DNA of 64,000 nt from Siphlonurus alternatus (GCA_949825025.1 OX463788.1:32862878-32926877); one strand, 5' to 3'. Counted from the first letter of the stretch, positions 37,006 through 48,705 are shown. Program-made: numbers and translations. Notes: generated from the sequence alone by a model not told the origin.

Positions 37006-37482
37006 TCTAGGAATTTTCGGTGTAAGACATTTCCGTATTTACAATTTTACCGGCTGTGTGCAGTAACTTGTTTCAAAATGAATTAACCATTAATTTAATA
37101 TTGTGTTCCTTTTTCTAATAGACATACCGTGCCTTTATAAATACTTTTTTTTTTTTTTTTTTTATTTTTTTTTTATTTTATTTATTTTTTATTATTATTT
37201 TTTTTTTGCGTAAGTAAAATTCTTGTGAACAGCTTTCCGTCCTCCACGGCGAGAACTTGGCACATTTTGCATTGTATATATACCGTACAATGTTTCGTTG
37301 ATAATAATGGTAATACTGCGAAATTCATAGGACTTGTATATTGACAACATGTACTGACTCTTGATATATATATAGCATAAGTTCTTCTAATTCTGACCTC
37401 AAATAGAAAAAGTATTAATAAATTGAAAAACAATTACATTATTTTATATTTAACAGTTTTATTAACGTTGCACCAAATTTTC
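37006..37482. other. AT-rich intergenic stretch
   Basis: A T-rich low-complexity tract at 37146-37206. No supported gene. Confidence 0.4.
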
Positions 37483-37612
37483 CTTACGCCGAAAATTCCT
37501 TGCACCGAATCTTCCTTTCACCAAGATCTCTTTACACCGAAAGTTCCGTACACCGAACGCTTACACCGAACATTCCTTACACCGAAATGTCTTACACCGA
37601 AAATGCCGGATA
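37483..37612 (+). repeat. Degenerate minisatellite, TACACCGAA unit
   Basis: About eight copies of a 14-20 bp unit with the core TTACACCGAA (variants CTTGCACCGAA, CTTTACACCGAA, CGTACACCGAA) separated by AATTCC- or AGTTCC-like spacers. The frames through it are repeat artefacts. Confidence 0.85.
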
Positions 37613-37775
37613 CCTGATGTGTGTGACTTTAAAATGTTTTAAAGGCAGTCTTTATTATATAATTTGTATTCGTCATTTTAAATTTGTTAAATTTAATTAA
37701 TTGCATTTTCGTATCCTTATATAGTTTATTTGTTTCATACGATTTTCATCACCCATTAAATTTTAACATAAAAAC

Positions 37776-37945
37776 GGTGACGGAGAGTGGTTAGCTAGGA
37801 GAGTGAGATATTCCGCTAATCTATGGCACCTGATGAGCTGATGACCCTCTGAATATGAAAGGTTCGAGGTGGATGGATCGGTCACGGAATACCGATGTAG
37901 GTATAAGGAAGTGTTTCGGCGTCCTTGGACACTTTGATTAAGAAA
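37776..37945 (+). repeat. Possible tRNA-derived SINE fragment
   Basis: AGTGGTTAGCTAGGAGAGTG resembles a polymerase III A box and AAAGGTTCGAGGTGG a weak B box, about 85 bp apart. The GATCGGTCACGGAATACCG block follows. No second copy in the window confirms it. Confidence 0.3.
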
Positions 37946-38224
37946 TTTGAGATATACATTTTATATGTATCCAAATTATTGTTTGAAAATTTTTATTTAC
38001 AAGATTTTGCTAACACAGCTAGGGACTGTAATTATACAGGACAATCATAAAATTAATATCCTTGCAGTATTAATTGATATAGTATGATATGTTCTAATTA
38101 TGTCATATCAAAAAATTATGTTTTTAAAACTTTAAATTTTTCATTGTATCGGATAATAACAAATTCAAATCCTCTGAGAGCCGAAGATTAAAAAAATTGC
38201 ATTAAATTATATGCAGTACACGGT

Positions 38225-38367
38225 ATGTAACAGTCATTGCCTAGGAAAATTTCCCATTTTGAAGCCTTGTTAATCACGTATATTTCATTATATCCTATAT
38301 GTTGTTCTTACGAAGCATGGTGATTAACAAGGCCGTAAAGGGAAATTTTCCGAGGCGACGAGTGTAC
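38225..38367. mobile_element. Foldback MITE with GGCGACGAGTGTACA end
   Basis: Left arm TGTAACAGTCATTGCCTAGG, AAAATTTCCC and GCCTTGTTAATCAC pair with GTGATTAACAAGGC, GGGAAATTTTCC and GAGGCGACGAGTGTACA at the right. Related copies are at 42032-42087 (half) and 47810-47925. Confidence 0.8.
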
Positions 38368-40329
38368 ATCAGCAAAAAAAGTGCTGTAAGTTTCATCTTG
38401 CACCTGTAGTCTGAAAGACCTTTGGCTTCATGGCATTACGTGGGCGGGCGGGCGTACATAACTGGCATGCTTTGAGCTGCCAGTGGTAGTGGTGGTGTCA
38501 GAAGCCAGCGAGATATTGGGAGCATACGCCTTAAGACACTGCAGCCAGGCAGGTAAGCCAGCAGCAGGCAGGCAGCAACGGAGAAAGCTTCGATCTCCTC
38601 CACCTCTCCTGTACTAGCAAAGCAGCCGGCAGCACCTTTCACTGACACGCCGCCACCGTAGCACCATCAGCAATGTTCTGGCTGTAGCAATGCTGCACGG
38701 ACCAAGTAGAGAGCACCAGTAAGAATAGTATGCCACCGATCATCATACTGCAAATCCCATACAATATATTGTAGCTGTACATACATAGTGAGATTCGCGA
38801 AAGTTTATACAAGATGATGTCATGTGGCGTCAAGATACAATACCGTATATTTTCAATACATCACGTTTTGTAATAAAAACATAGCTCATGTAGAAAAATG
38901 ATTGAATTTGATACAATAATGATTACATTTAAATTTTGTAATTTAAAAATTGTCATCATGAAATTATTATTAATAAACAACTCTTATACAACTACTATTT
39001 TCTCTATATTGTTCACTAGCCAATTTTTCAAAATTCTTCTTTATTTGCTCAAATTATGAATTGGGCATTTATATTTTACGTCATCTTTGTTTTTAAGTTA
39101 AAACAAGGCATTGCTAATTTTATTTTTCCATTGTATAGTCTGTAGTGATCTACTATCAATAATTTAATTGTCATCATGTTCGGTTGATCATTGCTTTTTG
39201 CTTATTGTGATTCATAAAATAATAACTTCTGGATATCAGTGTATTGTTAGAGGTAAAAGAATTAAGCTCTACACACTATTGTCGTTTCTATGACCTCGGT
39301 ATTCAGAAATGCACTTCAATTTCATTGCACCTTGTTATTATTTACAATATCGATTAAATGAATTTTTGCTGTGTATTTTTGTTCACATACCATAAACTTT
39401 TTTTTTTAATACACCTGAAATCACCCAGGAATGAAAGCTGTTTGGTCGCGTATTAAAACACTGATATCGTTACTGTAATTGTTTACATATTATAAGTTTA
39501 CACACAATACCATTATGTATTGTTTTCATATTGCTGAAAGCATTATATATACTGCTGTTACTGCTATAATATGTACCTTAAATCTATTTCTATTGAAAAT
39601 CTATTTCATGCATTTCTATTTTAATGGAATTACAACTGTAGGTTAATTCTTACTCCCATGGACCCGGATCAGCCTGGGGATGGCTAGACCAGCGAGGATA
39701 AAGAAAGAAAGCCTTCATGACGTACGTTGTTGTAAGGGAAGTTGCTTTGATCCAAAATGAGGAGGCGCCAGCGCCATCTTGTGGCGCCGCCTTCTCTCCC
39801 CTCCAACGCTGCATGGACCAAAGCCAAGCAAGACGGAGCAACGCGGTATGACATGTTCAAATGACATTCAAATAAAAAAAAACTACTGTGACTGAAGATT
39901 AATATCATTATTAACATTATGTAGAACATAAATAACGATATTTAAGTCCTATATACAGTTTGTATGTTTGTATAATATATACTGGATACAGTATATATTA
40001 TACATAGAGTATTTATAATATTCAATTACATAATATTTAGCAATTAACAACCGCTCTATAGCAAGACAGGGTATATTTTGAAACTAAAATTATGATGATG
40101 AGCAACACTATTTATACATTAAACATATACAACTAATCTTATATTTTTAGCAGAGTATAGATGATAATTATATGCTCATAAAATTAGCATAAAGTACTCG
40201 TTTCTTCAAGTTTCTACTATCAGCATACATATTAATATATATCATGATGAGTCGAGCTGGAACAAAATTTGGATATTATATAATTAACTTTTAAAAAAGT
40301 ATGAATAAGCAATGGATGCAACAGAATTT
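38368..40329. other. Intergenic stretch with GC-richer patches
   Basis: GC-richer patches at 38430-38730 and 39650-39850 break AT-rich DNA. Minus-strand frames across them have no domain I recognise. They may be promoters, exons or old repeats; none is supported. Confidence 0.35.
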
Positions 40330-40645
40330 TAGGTAACAAAACAACAAAGTAGTTCAACATGTTTAAAAAGATGCACAGTACTGAAAACCAAGGTTTAATT
40401 TACATAGGGCGCGATTCACGAAGCAGTTAGCCAGGTTTCTAACCACGTTCAGCTTAACCACGTTTAATTAGGTGGTTTAACACGTAAAACAGGTATATAG
40501 TTAAACGTGGTTAAGCTATAAACGTGGTTACAAACTTGGCTAGCTGCTTCGTGAATCGCACCCTATGTAAATTAAACCTTGGTTTTCAGTGCTGTGCATT
40601 TTTTTAAACATGTTGATCGAACTACTCTGTTGTTTTGTTACCTAA
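40330..40645. mobile_element. Palindrome ~315 bp enclosing an ATTCACGAAG MITE
   Basis: The inner element (40407-40563, GGGCGCGATTCACGAAGCAG ... CTGCTTCGTGAATCGCACCC) is a first-subtype foldback. The sequence outside it is also a near-perfect inverted repeat for about 75 bp per side. TAGGTAACAAAACAACA, AGTAGTTCAACATGTTTAAA, ATGCACAGTACTGAAAACCA and AGGTTTAATTTACATA on the left are answered by their complements on the right. The whole is thus a palindrome inside a palindrome. Confidence 0.85.
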
Positions 40646-40647
40646 GC

Positions 40648-40822
40648 CAGAGGGGTGGCTGGGGGGAGGAGGGGGGGGGGCGCAGCCCTTCCCGAAATTT
40701 TGAATTTAACATGGACAATATATATATATATATATAGGCATTTTCCCCACTCCCAATTTTTTTCTTAACATTAGCCTTGTGGAGATAGCCCCTCCCGAAA
40801 TTTAGTTCTAGATCCGCGCCTG
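40648..40822. mobile_element. hAT-type MITE, diverged copy
   Basis: The right end AGATCCGCGCCTG, the core GAATTTAACATGGACAATAT, and the G-run and CCCCACTCCCAATTT blocks match the element at 20521-20707. The left end is altered (CAGAGGGGTGGCTGG) and no 8-bp duplication is visible. It directly abuts the large palindrome ending at 40645. Confidence 0.75.
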
Positions 40823-41654
40823 CCCATATATAGACTAGTCTATATTATATAATATTACCAGCTAGTATGTGGGCTTTTACTACTGAGAGACTTTTAGATT
40901 ATTTTCACTTTATTCTTTTTAATAATTCAAATAATTTTACTATATATTTGCTGACGATTAAAATAATTAATTAAATATTTTATAGCATTATTCCAAAAGA
41001 ATAAAACTCATTTTACAAATGAACGAGAAGTACTTAAAGAATTTACAAAACAAATTAATAAAATATATTATAAAATGCAGCGTTTTATTTTATTTATCTA
41101 ATAATTACGTCATAATTTGGTCATGCGTTCGTTACTTCAGGTTTAAATAATCCAATTAAAAAGTGAAATTTCTTTACAGTTGTAGCCATCAAGGATCGCT
41201 TGCTTTTTTAATTAAAAGCAGGTAATTAGCATGAACAAGACAGTTTGATAAAGTGGTATGCGTACTGTATGCTGTATGGGTTACTTTTGAGCATTATAAT
41301 TAGTTAGTACAGTACACGTAAAAGTACATATTTTTATAAATGTTAAATTTCTCATGTACATCAGGTATAGACCGGTATAGACACTACAAAAAGTATTTTT
41401 ACAAGATATTTTAATCCTACACTTCATTATGTAAAAAAATAACATTGTGTATAGCTTAAAAGTGAGTTTTAATTTAAAAAAATATATTATATTATATCTA
41501 GGTATGAATGGAGCGGCTCCATACACTTCAGGAACTTGTAAATAATAAAATATTATATTTCTAGATGCCAAGGCGATTATAGGAGTAAGAAAGCACAATG
41601 TAAGTTATAAAATCTTGACACCCATATTATAGATTATACCCAATTCATATTTAT

Positions 41655-41946
41655 TTATTGCTTATAGAGTTTGTTTGTCCCTTCCAAACCGGGGCAATCA
41701 TGTCCTATCAATCCATCTCAGCATTCAGCTGGTTATAACTGAGGAGACCATGGAAACCTCAGTCATGCAGGATAGTCGGCAATTGATGCATGGAGGATAT
41801 GATGCCATCAATCACCTCCCGGATGCATGAATGGGTGTTCTTTAGCAATCGCCACTTGTGAAAAGTTTGGTGGTGCTTGGGACTGAACTCACGACCATCC
41901 GATTATGAATTGAATGCGCATATACCATACTGCGTCAAGTGCCCGG
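41655..41946 (-). mobile_element. tRNA-Met-like SINE
   Basis: Minus-strand 5' end: GGGCACTTGACGCAGTATGG, then TTCATAATCGGATGGTCGTG and GAGTTCAGTCC. The layout resembles a tRNA with a CAT anticodon loop and a B box (GAGTTCAGTCC). A body of about 210 bp follows, ending in a short AATAAATAAATA-type tail. No open frame. Confidence 0.7.
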
Positions 41947-42031
41947 TTCTTATTTTTATATTATTTAAAACCTTCATGGTTATTTATGACATTTATAGCG
42001 TTGAAAAAGAATATCTTGGTTCGTGAATCTC

Positions 42032-42087
42032 AACCATGGTGATTAAAAAGGCTGCAAAAAGGAACATTTCAAAGGCGAGGAGTGTAC
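42032..42087. mobile_element. Half copy of the GGCGACGAGTGTACA foldback
   Basis: CCATGGTGATTAAAAAGGC, then GGAACATTTCAAAGGCGAGG and AGTGTAC match the right arm of 38225-38367. It lies immediately before the element at 42097. Confidence 0.7.
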
Positions 42088-42096
42088 GTAATTCGT

Positions 42097-42418
42097 AATG
42101 GAGTACCGACCTCAAATTTTTTTATTGCAGAAATGGATAGAGGGTGCAAAAATATGCCACTCTGATTTTTTTCAGATTTTTTAGGGACCGGGAAGTATTG
42201 CTAAAAAGTTTTGGCGAGGTGGGGTTCGAATCCACGTCCCTTTTGGGTCCTATCTTTTATTAAGAGAGGCGGCAAGAGGCGGCACTTTTTCTGCACTTTC
42301 AATAATTTTTTAAAAATACTTCCCGGTCTCAGAAAAAGCTGAAAAAAATCAGAGTAGCATATTGTTGTACCCTCTATCCATTTCTGCAATAAAAAAAATT
42401 TGAGGTCGGTTCTCCATT
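42097..42418. mobile_element. Foldback MITE (AATGGRGTACYGACC family)
   Basis: AATGGAGTACCGACCTCAAA at the left pairs with TTTGAGGTCGGTTCTCCATT at the right. The arms carry TTATTGCAGAAATGGATAGA, as in the copy at 4546. The centre differs: it holds GAGGTGGGGTTCGAATCCAC with a perfect polymerase III B box (GGTTCGAATCC at 42223-42233) and two GAGGCGGCA units. Confidence 0.85.
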
Positions 42419-43399
42419 CAATTCAATTCCATTAAATTCAATAAATTTTTCAATTCAATTCAAAAAATTTTGGCTATACTGGTAGCCTAATTTACAGGGG
42501 CTAGCGAAGTACGTAAGTTTGACCCAAAAACTATTATATGATCTTCAGCAGTAATTTAGTTAGTAATAATGGTGACTTGAGAGCATTTGAAGTATAGGAC
42601 TTTAATGTCGTCGTATATAAATGTGTAAAACTTAGAGTGGCACAAACTGAATGATTACTTCAGACGCTTCTTTCTACATGGTTCTCGACTATTCATTCAT
42701 TATTTTCTACTGATAAAAAATAATGTATTTTATGTATGTTAGAATATTAAAAAAAAAATGATTAATTTTTTTATGTTCTCCCACGGTATAATTTATTATT
42801 GTTTATTTAAAGGTATGGTGATTTAAACGAATATCGAACGAATTTGATTTGATAAAATTATTTATCAATTAATTGCAAGGAATAATTATTATTAAACTGA
42901 TATTCAAATTTATTTGTTTATATATGAATCATGGGATGTATTGAAATGATTAGTGTTATATTGTTTTAATTCACGTTTGTTTTTCTTTTTATTGTTGTGT
43001 AATTAAAATATTGACGTACAATACAACATGTGATTAAATGACATTATTGACGTGCTTATATTGTGTCATATGCAATCGAAAAGCAATAAAAAAAAATTAT
43101 GAATATGAATATGATAATTTTTATTAAGTATTAACCTGCTTTTCATTGTTACATATCCTTCAAAAAATGTTATACATCATAGCGGCAACATAATTATACA
43201 GCTTGTACACTATAGAGACAGCATGAACTTTATCCCGGCCTTAAACTTGCAGCAGCTCCAACATGTTCTGGTATTGCAGCGCGTGAGTTTAATTAAAAGT
43301 ACGTATTTGTTATTGAATAAAAGGTACGTAAGTTCTTTTTATTTTGAGTATGTATTTATAAGTTATGAGTTTTAATCAGTGCTTGCAGGCCTGCGCTGC
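42419..43399. other. AT-rich intergenic stretch
   Basis: Short direct repeats of CAATTCAATT at 42418-42465 and otherwise AT-rich sequence. No supported gene. Confidence 0.4.
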
Positions 43400-43624
43400 T
43401 CCGTTTTAATTACTGATTCTGAACCTTGCGATGTTTTTGTGATATTACGCTCGCGAGCGGCTCGCTTTACTGGAGGGAAGGTTATAAGACACAAAAAAGT
43501 AGTGCCGTTTAGTGGCCGGTCCAGTCTGACTAACCTTGCCCTGCATATCTAGGCAGCAAAGAGAGCAACACCCAGCAGTCAGCACTCGATTGGACTCGAA
43601 ATTGTCACTGTCACCAAACATGAT

Positions 43625-43706
43625 TATATATAGAGTAGAGCTCTCAGCCAGTTAAGTGAGAGAACTATATTGCTCAATTTACGATCTGTAAGCATATCAA
43701 GCGAAA
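43625..43706 (+). promoter_or_regulatory. Candidate TATA promoter and short first exon
   Basis: After a GC-richer stretch (43380-43600) there is TATATATAG at 43625-43633. An initiator-like CTCAGCCAG lies near 43641-43649, and a donor GCGAAA/GTGAGT after 43706. The implied exon has no ATG. A matching acceptor and poly(A) signal lie at 45518 and 45635. All of it is inferred from signals only. Confidence 0.25.
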
Positions 43707-44737
43707 GTGAGTGTTTTTAAGTTATTCAATCTGTATAATTATGTGCAGTTAATATACAGATATAACACCATAAAATTGAAATAATAACCTTGTATAATTT
43801 TAATATGCTAATATTAATAATTTTCATTATTTCCATCGCATAGTGGTATATATAAATGTGTTTTTCATGTTATTTAACATAAAATGTTATTAATAATGAA
43901 ACTTTTTTTGTCATAATAAAATTATATACATGACATAATGTCAATCTGTTATGTTATATAAAAAAAATACTCATGCAATCATCTTATAATAACAGTACCT
44001 GAAAATCTGAAGAAATCGCAATTTTGTAGGCCAATTACTCTCATTTTTATTAACTATGCTGCTGCAAGTTGCTGCAACACATCTGTATGAAATATTTATG
44101 TCACAACACAAAAACTGTTTAAATGAATTTCGCGTCAGCGTTATATACGCTTTTGAACTTATGCATAGCATATTTTTTCTTCATCTTGCAATTTATCAAA
44201 CATTTTTTATTTAATGTGTGTGTGTGTATACAGGATATGTATTAGCTTTAAATAAAAATCAATATGTATATATATATATACATATTGATTTCCATGCACT
44301 TGATTTTTCATTGCGTTACAATATGAAGAATATTTCACTGCATGTGATTGTATTATATAACCTGTCTCATTTTATAAGCTAGGAAATTTAAGATATCGTG
44401 CATACAGTATAATAAAACTTAATTCAATTTCATAAATTGATTAAAACATAACTATTATAATGATTTAACATTATTATTCATCTAACATAAATATAGTTAG
44501 ACAAAAATAAAATATTTTAGTACAATGCAAGGCAGGGAAACACATCTGAGAATTAATTACTCATAATGGAGCATGAAGATTATGAAGAAGAATCCGATTA
44601 TATATAATATAGAACAATACACACCATGCAATGCATACTTCAAATTAAAAGAACCCCTCATTTTACAACTTTTTGCAGGTATTGTCAGTACGACAATGAA
44701 GTGTTATTAAATATTATTATTGAATGCTTACAGTACG

Positions 44738-45068
44738 TTATTTTTTATTTATTTATTTTTTATTTATTTATTTATTTTTTTTATTTTATTTTATTTTTTT
44801 TATTTTTTTATGTTTTTTTTACAAGGATACACCCCTAAGAGCTTACAGCTCGCGGCGGGGTACTGGGTAGGGATAAGGTAGGGAACGGATAATGGCCACG
44901 GCCTGCATGCTTACGCGTCCCAGCATTCACTGAGGTGAAACTGAGGGAACCGTGGAAAACCTCAGTCAGGACGGACACCTCTACTTTTTCTCAATGGACC
45001 AAAGCGATGTCCAAAGCCTGGGGAACCACACACAAGTGCATCACTGCACTGGGTGGAAAGCGAGACAT
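44738..45068 (-). mobile_element. 5S-headed composite SINE body with A-rich tail
   Basis: Minus strand: TTTCCACCCAGTGCAGTGAT, TGTGTGGTTCCCCAGGC, AGTAGAGGTGTCCGTCCTGA, TCACCTCAGTGAATGCTGGG, ACGCGTAAGCATGCAGGCCG and onward. It ends in an A/T-rich tail (plus-strand T-rich 44738-44822). The 5S-like head is missing, so the copy is 5'-truncated. It provides the 3' half of the family consensus. Confidence 0.8.
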
Positions 45069-45517
45069 TAAGATAAATTGATCATTACTAAGATTAATTT
45101 TGTTTTGTACTGTTAATTAGAAAATAATACTTTTTGTAAGTAGATCATAAAATATCTGAGCTAGTTAATTTCAGACACCCTGAATTCAATAAAAAAGTTC
45201 AAAGTTGTACTGAAAAATCATATAATTAACGTGGCACAGTTCTTTAATAGTTTTTTGGTATATATAACACTATAATACCAATTTGGTAGTATCTTTTATC
45301 TTTTACTTGTTTTTTTTTCACGTTGTTGTAAAACACATTGAATTTATATTTTTTCTCATTGAAAATGTATAAATCAGATTTATAAGTGACATGCAATCAT
45401 TTTAAAAGTAAAATATTTTGTTTCCTGATACCATAAGTCCCGTATGTTTTTTTGTTTTGTTTTTTCCCCGCATCTCCTTTAAAATTAAAACCTTGAATTT
45501 TATTTATTTTATTACAG

Positions 45518-45640
45518 GAAACGTTCTCATCAGAAGAAACCAAAATTGTCATAATTGAAGAAGAAGCCGTGCAGTTTTATCTCGTTGAATTGTTTTGTAT
45601 TACAGTGTGCCTTGCTGTTGGAGCACAGGCGACTAATAAA
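45518..45640 (+). ncRNA. Candidate terminal exon with poly(A) signal
   Basis: A strong acceptor (TTTATTTTATTACAG) precedes 45518 and AATAAA lies at 45635-45640. One frame is open through the segment (ETFSSEETKIVIIEEEAVQF onward), but joined to the candidate first exon at 43706 no ATG precedes it. It is therefore read as a possible non-coding transcript or a 3' exon of an unseen gene. Confidence 0.2.
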
Positions 45641-45689
45641 TGTTGTGCCTGCATGATTACATCACAACACAGAGACATATAATACTAAG

Positions 45690-47088
45690 CTGACCCAATG
45701 GCCCTTTTAAAGTCTTACCTTCCTAAAGGCCTTTCTTGTTCGTATGACCTTTTCAAGACATCCCTTTTGAATGAGCCAACAGAAGAGAACTTATTAGGAA
45801 AATAATAAAGTCTATACACAACACAAACACGCGAGCTGCTTCAATCAATGAAGAGGTATTGCTAATAATAATATATTATAAATCATTGTTGTTTTTTCCT
45901 TGTTGTATTTTTCCCCTCGATCATTCTCCCATGACCACGATTAATTTTAATAGCATTTTGTGTATCAATTATATAATTATATCATATACACAACTGTGTT
46001 TGAACTTTGATAAAAGTTTTATTTGAACTTAAAATAGACAAACCTCTAAACTTTTACTTCAATTAGGATGAAATATTTATTTTGTATTTAGTTTACAAGT
46101 TCTATAAGTAATAAGAGAATAAAAAATTAATTAGGAAAATTGCTGAAAACATCATTATATTTATAATTCATCTTCAGTTTTTTAGAAGGGCTCATAATCA
46201 TCTCTTTAAAAAATATTATCTTGTAAAATACTTTATGTATTTATAGCTATGAAAACAATGATTTATTATTATTATTATCATTATTTGGTCATCAAATAAA
46301 ACAAAAATAAACATGTGGGGAAAAAAATACATTGCCTAAATATTAAAAAGAAGCCTCGCGCGTTTATCTGCAATAATCACAATATACGCAAAAAAAAAAA
46401 AAAAAAAAAGTGTAAGAACAGCTTAGAGAAAATAGCAAGTAAATCCATCTTTGGAGTTTTGCATAACATTTTTTCTTAATTTGATCATTTCACAGTGTAC
46501 ATAATGTAATTTTTAAGTTGTCTTATTTGTTAATTGTTTATTTAATTATTATTATTTCAGTTATATGACGAACAATATTAAACTTCAACATTTATTTAAT
46601 ATTATATTATATATTATAATACCAGTAAAAATCTACCATTCATATTAATATACATATATATATATATATATAAACAAATATATTAAATAAAGTGCCAGAG
46701 AAATGTGATTAAAATTATGCTAACTTTCGACTGTATCTTGCAGCAATGATAGGTTTGTATATAGTAATACTATTATTAGTTGGGTTTCCCTTGAAGTCAT
46801 GCAGAACAGTGACGTGGAAGCAGAGTGTCGGTGAGGTATAGCGTGGGCTGGAGCGCGTCTTGCTGCAGTGTACCGTGCGGATCGTGCAGTAACTGACTGA
46901 CTGACGTTACTGTGTTATGCCCTCCGCAGCGGCTCACGCGGTCAACGTGACACTGGGTCAGCACGGCAGCACTTTCACTATTTGCGACGGGCCTGCAGCT
47001 CGGTCCCTTAACTAACCTCAGCAAACCACGTCAACCGGACATGCAACATTGTAATTATTGTTTGATTTACGAACAATTAAGAAATCTT
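45690..47088. other. AT-rich intergenic stretch with a GC-richer patch
   Basis: A poly-A run lies at about 46391-46409. A GC-richer patch at 46797-47030 has minus- and plus-strand frames without recognisable domains. It might be an unlinked exon or promoter. Confidence 0.35.
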
Positions 47089-47236
47089 AAGGGGTGGTAT
47101 TCACGAAGAGTTAAGGAGCGTTTTAGGGAGAGATATTTAAGAAGCGTTTTCCTTACCTGTTACCTGGTATAAAAATCGCTTCTTAAAAATATCTCTCCTT
47201 AAAACGCTTCTTCACTCTTCGTGAATACCACCCCTT
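47089..47236. mobile_element. ATTCACGAAG hairpin MITE, third subtype
   Basis: AAGGGGTGGTATTCACGAAG pairs with CTTCGTGAATACCACCCCTT. The arms continue GGAGCGTTTTAGGGAGAGAT and AAGAAGCG against their complements. About 148 bp with a short loop around CTTACCTGTTACCTGG. Confidence 0.88.
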
Positions 47237-47267
47237 GTTTTTATGCATGTTTTACCCTCATTAAAAA

Positions 47268-47272
<5 letters not shown>

Positions 47273-47312
<40 letters not shown>
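47273..47312. repeat. (TA)n microsatellite
   Basis: About 40 bp of TA, with a (TG)n run at 47322-47337. Confidence 0.95.
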
Positions 47313-47319
<7 letters not shown>

Positions 47320-47539
47320 TCTGTGTGTGTGTGTGTGTAATTATATATATTCTTCTTAATTTACACTCTGGTCCTTATCAGAGACCGTTAGAGGCCTCTT
47401 TGTCTTATGGCCAGAAATTTGATCAAAGTTTTCAGACACCGCGAAACTCTGAAAATTTTGGTCAAATTTCTCATAAATAAAGATTGTTTATATTTTTCAG
47501 TTTTACTTTACAATGCGTACAATACTAATATATATATAG

Positions 47540-47542
<3 letters not shown>

Positions 47543-47625
<83 letters not shown>
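47543..47625. repeat. (TA)n microsatellite
   Basis: About 80 bp of continuous TA. The 102-codon frame through it is mostly IY repeats and is not a gene. Confidence 0.97.
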
Positions 47626-47626
<1 letters not shown>

Positions 47627-47809
47627 CTGCATGTGGAGTGTATTTAAATACACATTCAAAATATATTTACAGAGTTTTTCCCTATATAATATCACTCACG
47701 CAGATGCTGAATTAGTTTCTTGTAAATATCATGTGTGTATATTATATTTATACGTTTGTTTTGTTTATTACGGATAAATTTGACATTATCTGTAATTAAG
47801 TTTGTCAAT

Positions 47810-47925
47810 CTATAGTCGTCGCGGAAAATTTCCCTTTACAGCTAGCCTTGTCAATTACCATGCCCGCTAAGAATAGGAGACGGTGAGGCTGCAAGTGGGA
47901 AATTTTCCAAGGCGACGAGTATACA
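47810..47925. mobile_element. Foldback MITE with GGCGACGAGTATACA end
   Basis: TATAGTCGTCGCGGAAAATT, TCCC and AGCCTTGTCAATTACCATG at the left; GGGAAATTTTCCAAGGCGAC, GAG and TATACA at the right. Same family as 38225-38367, with a shorter, diverged right arm. Confidence 0.75.
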
Positions 47926-48180
47926 ATAAAAACGAGAATAAAGAATTTGGGTCGTAATGAGTGGTTACGCTGACTGACTAAATTTTAATGCGATATATAT
48001 ATATACTAAATATATAAAAATACCATAATCGAGCTTCATTTGGCAGATTTGATTTGCATTAATCAAAAGAGTGGGATATTTTTTAACACGTAGAATAGTA
48101 ATACTTATTAAGCACATACAATTATACACAAGTGAATCTAGATATTCAGTTGCATATATAATACCCATATTTCAAAATTG

Positions 48181-48342
48181 GTAGAGTGTGTGGTGCAGTG
48201 CATTGACCAGTTCTCACTCACCTCAGCAAATGCTGGGACGCGTAACAGGCCGTGGTCATCATCCTTTCCCTCCTTTGTCTCTATAACCCATTACCGTGCC
48301 TCAAGCTCCAAGCTCGAAGGGGCAAAAAAAAAAAAAAAAAAA
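48181..48342 (+). mobile_element. Internally deleted 5S-headed SINE
   Basis: The first 35 bp of the head (GTGCAGTGCATTGACCAGTT) run straight into the 3' part of the body (CACCTCAGCAAATGCTGGGA, CGCGTAACAGGCCGTGGTC). It ends AAGCTCGAAGGGGC and a pure A tail of about 19. It shows that head and body belong to one element with a polyadenylated 3' end. Confidence 0.8.
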
Positions 48343-48658
48343 TGCAAGTTATTTCGGAGTGATAAAAAATGAATATTATAACTCGTATATATACATTTTT
48401 TGAAGTTAACTGACTCGATTTTAACAAACAAATGTTTTGCTGCTGTCCACTTACGAGCTTACAGACGCTACAAGCATGACGTGTATTGCTAACCATTGCA
48501 GCAAAACGCGTTTATTGTAATTGCCTGATACCCACCATTTGAGACTAGGTCTCGGCATGCACCTTATAGCCCTCCCAGAAGTGAGAGCACTATCACATTT
48601 CTTCGCTATGGACTAAAAATGGACGCTTCAGCTAAATGCATCCTTATATTACTATCAG

Positions 48659-48661
<3 letters not shown>

Positions 48662-48703
<42 letters not shown>
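48662..48703. repeat. (TA)n microsatellite
   Basis: About 40 bp of TA. Confidence 0.95.

Positions 48704-48705
<2 letters not shown>

Noticed and set aside
37838..37880. Hammerhead-like CTGATGAG ... GAAA pattern
   Set aside because: No stem II can form between the two core motifs and no cleavage-site strand was found. Read instead as a possible SINE fragment.
42215..42250. tRNA gene suggested by GGTTCGAATCC
   Set aside because: No A box, D arm or acceptor stem at the right distance; it lies inside a foldback MITE.
46797..47024. 75-codon minus-strand frame in a GC-richer patch
   Set aside because: No recognisable domain, no convincing splice sites; kept only as a GC-richer patch.
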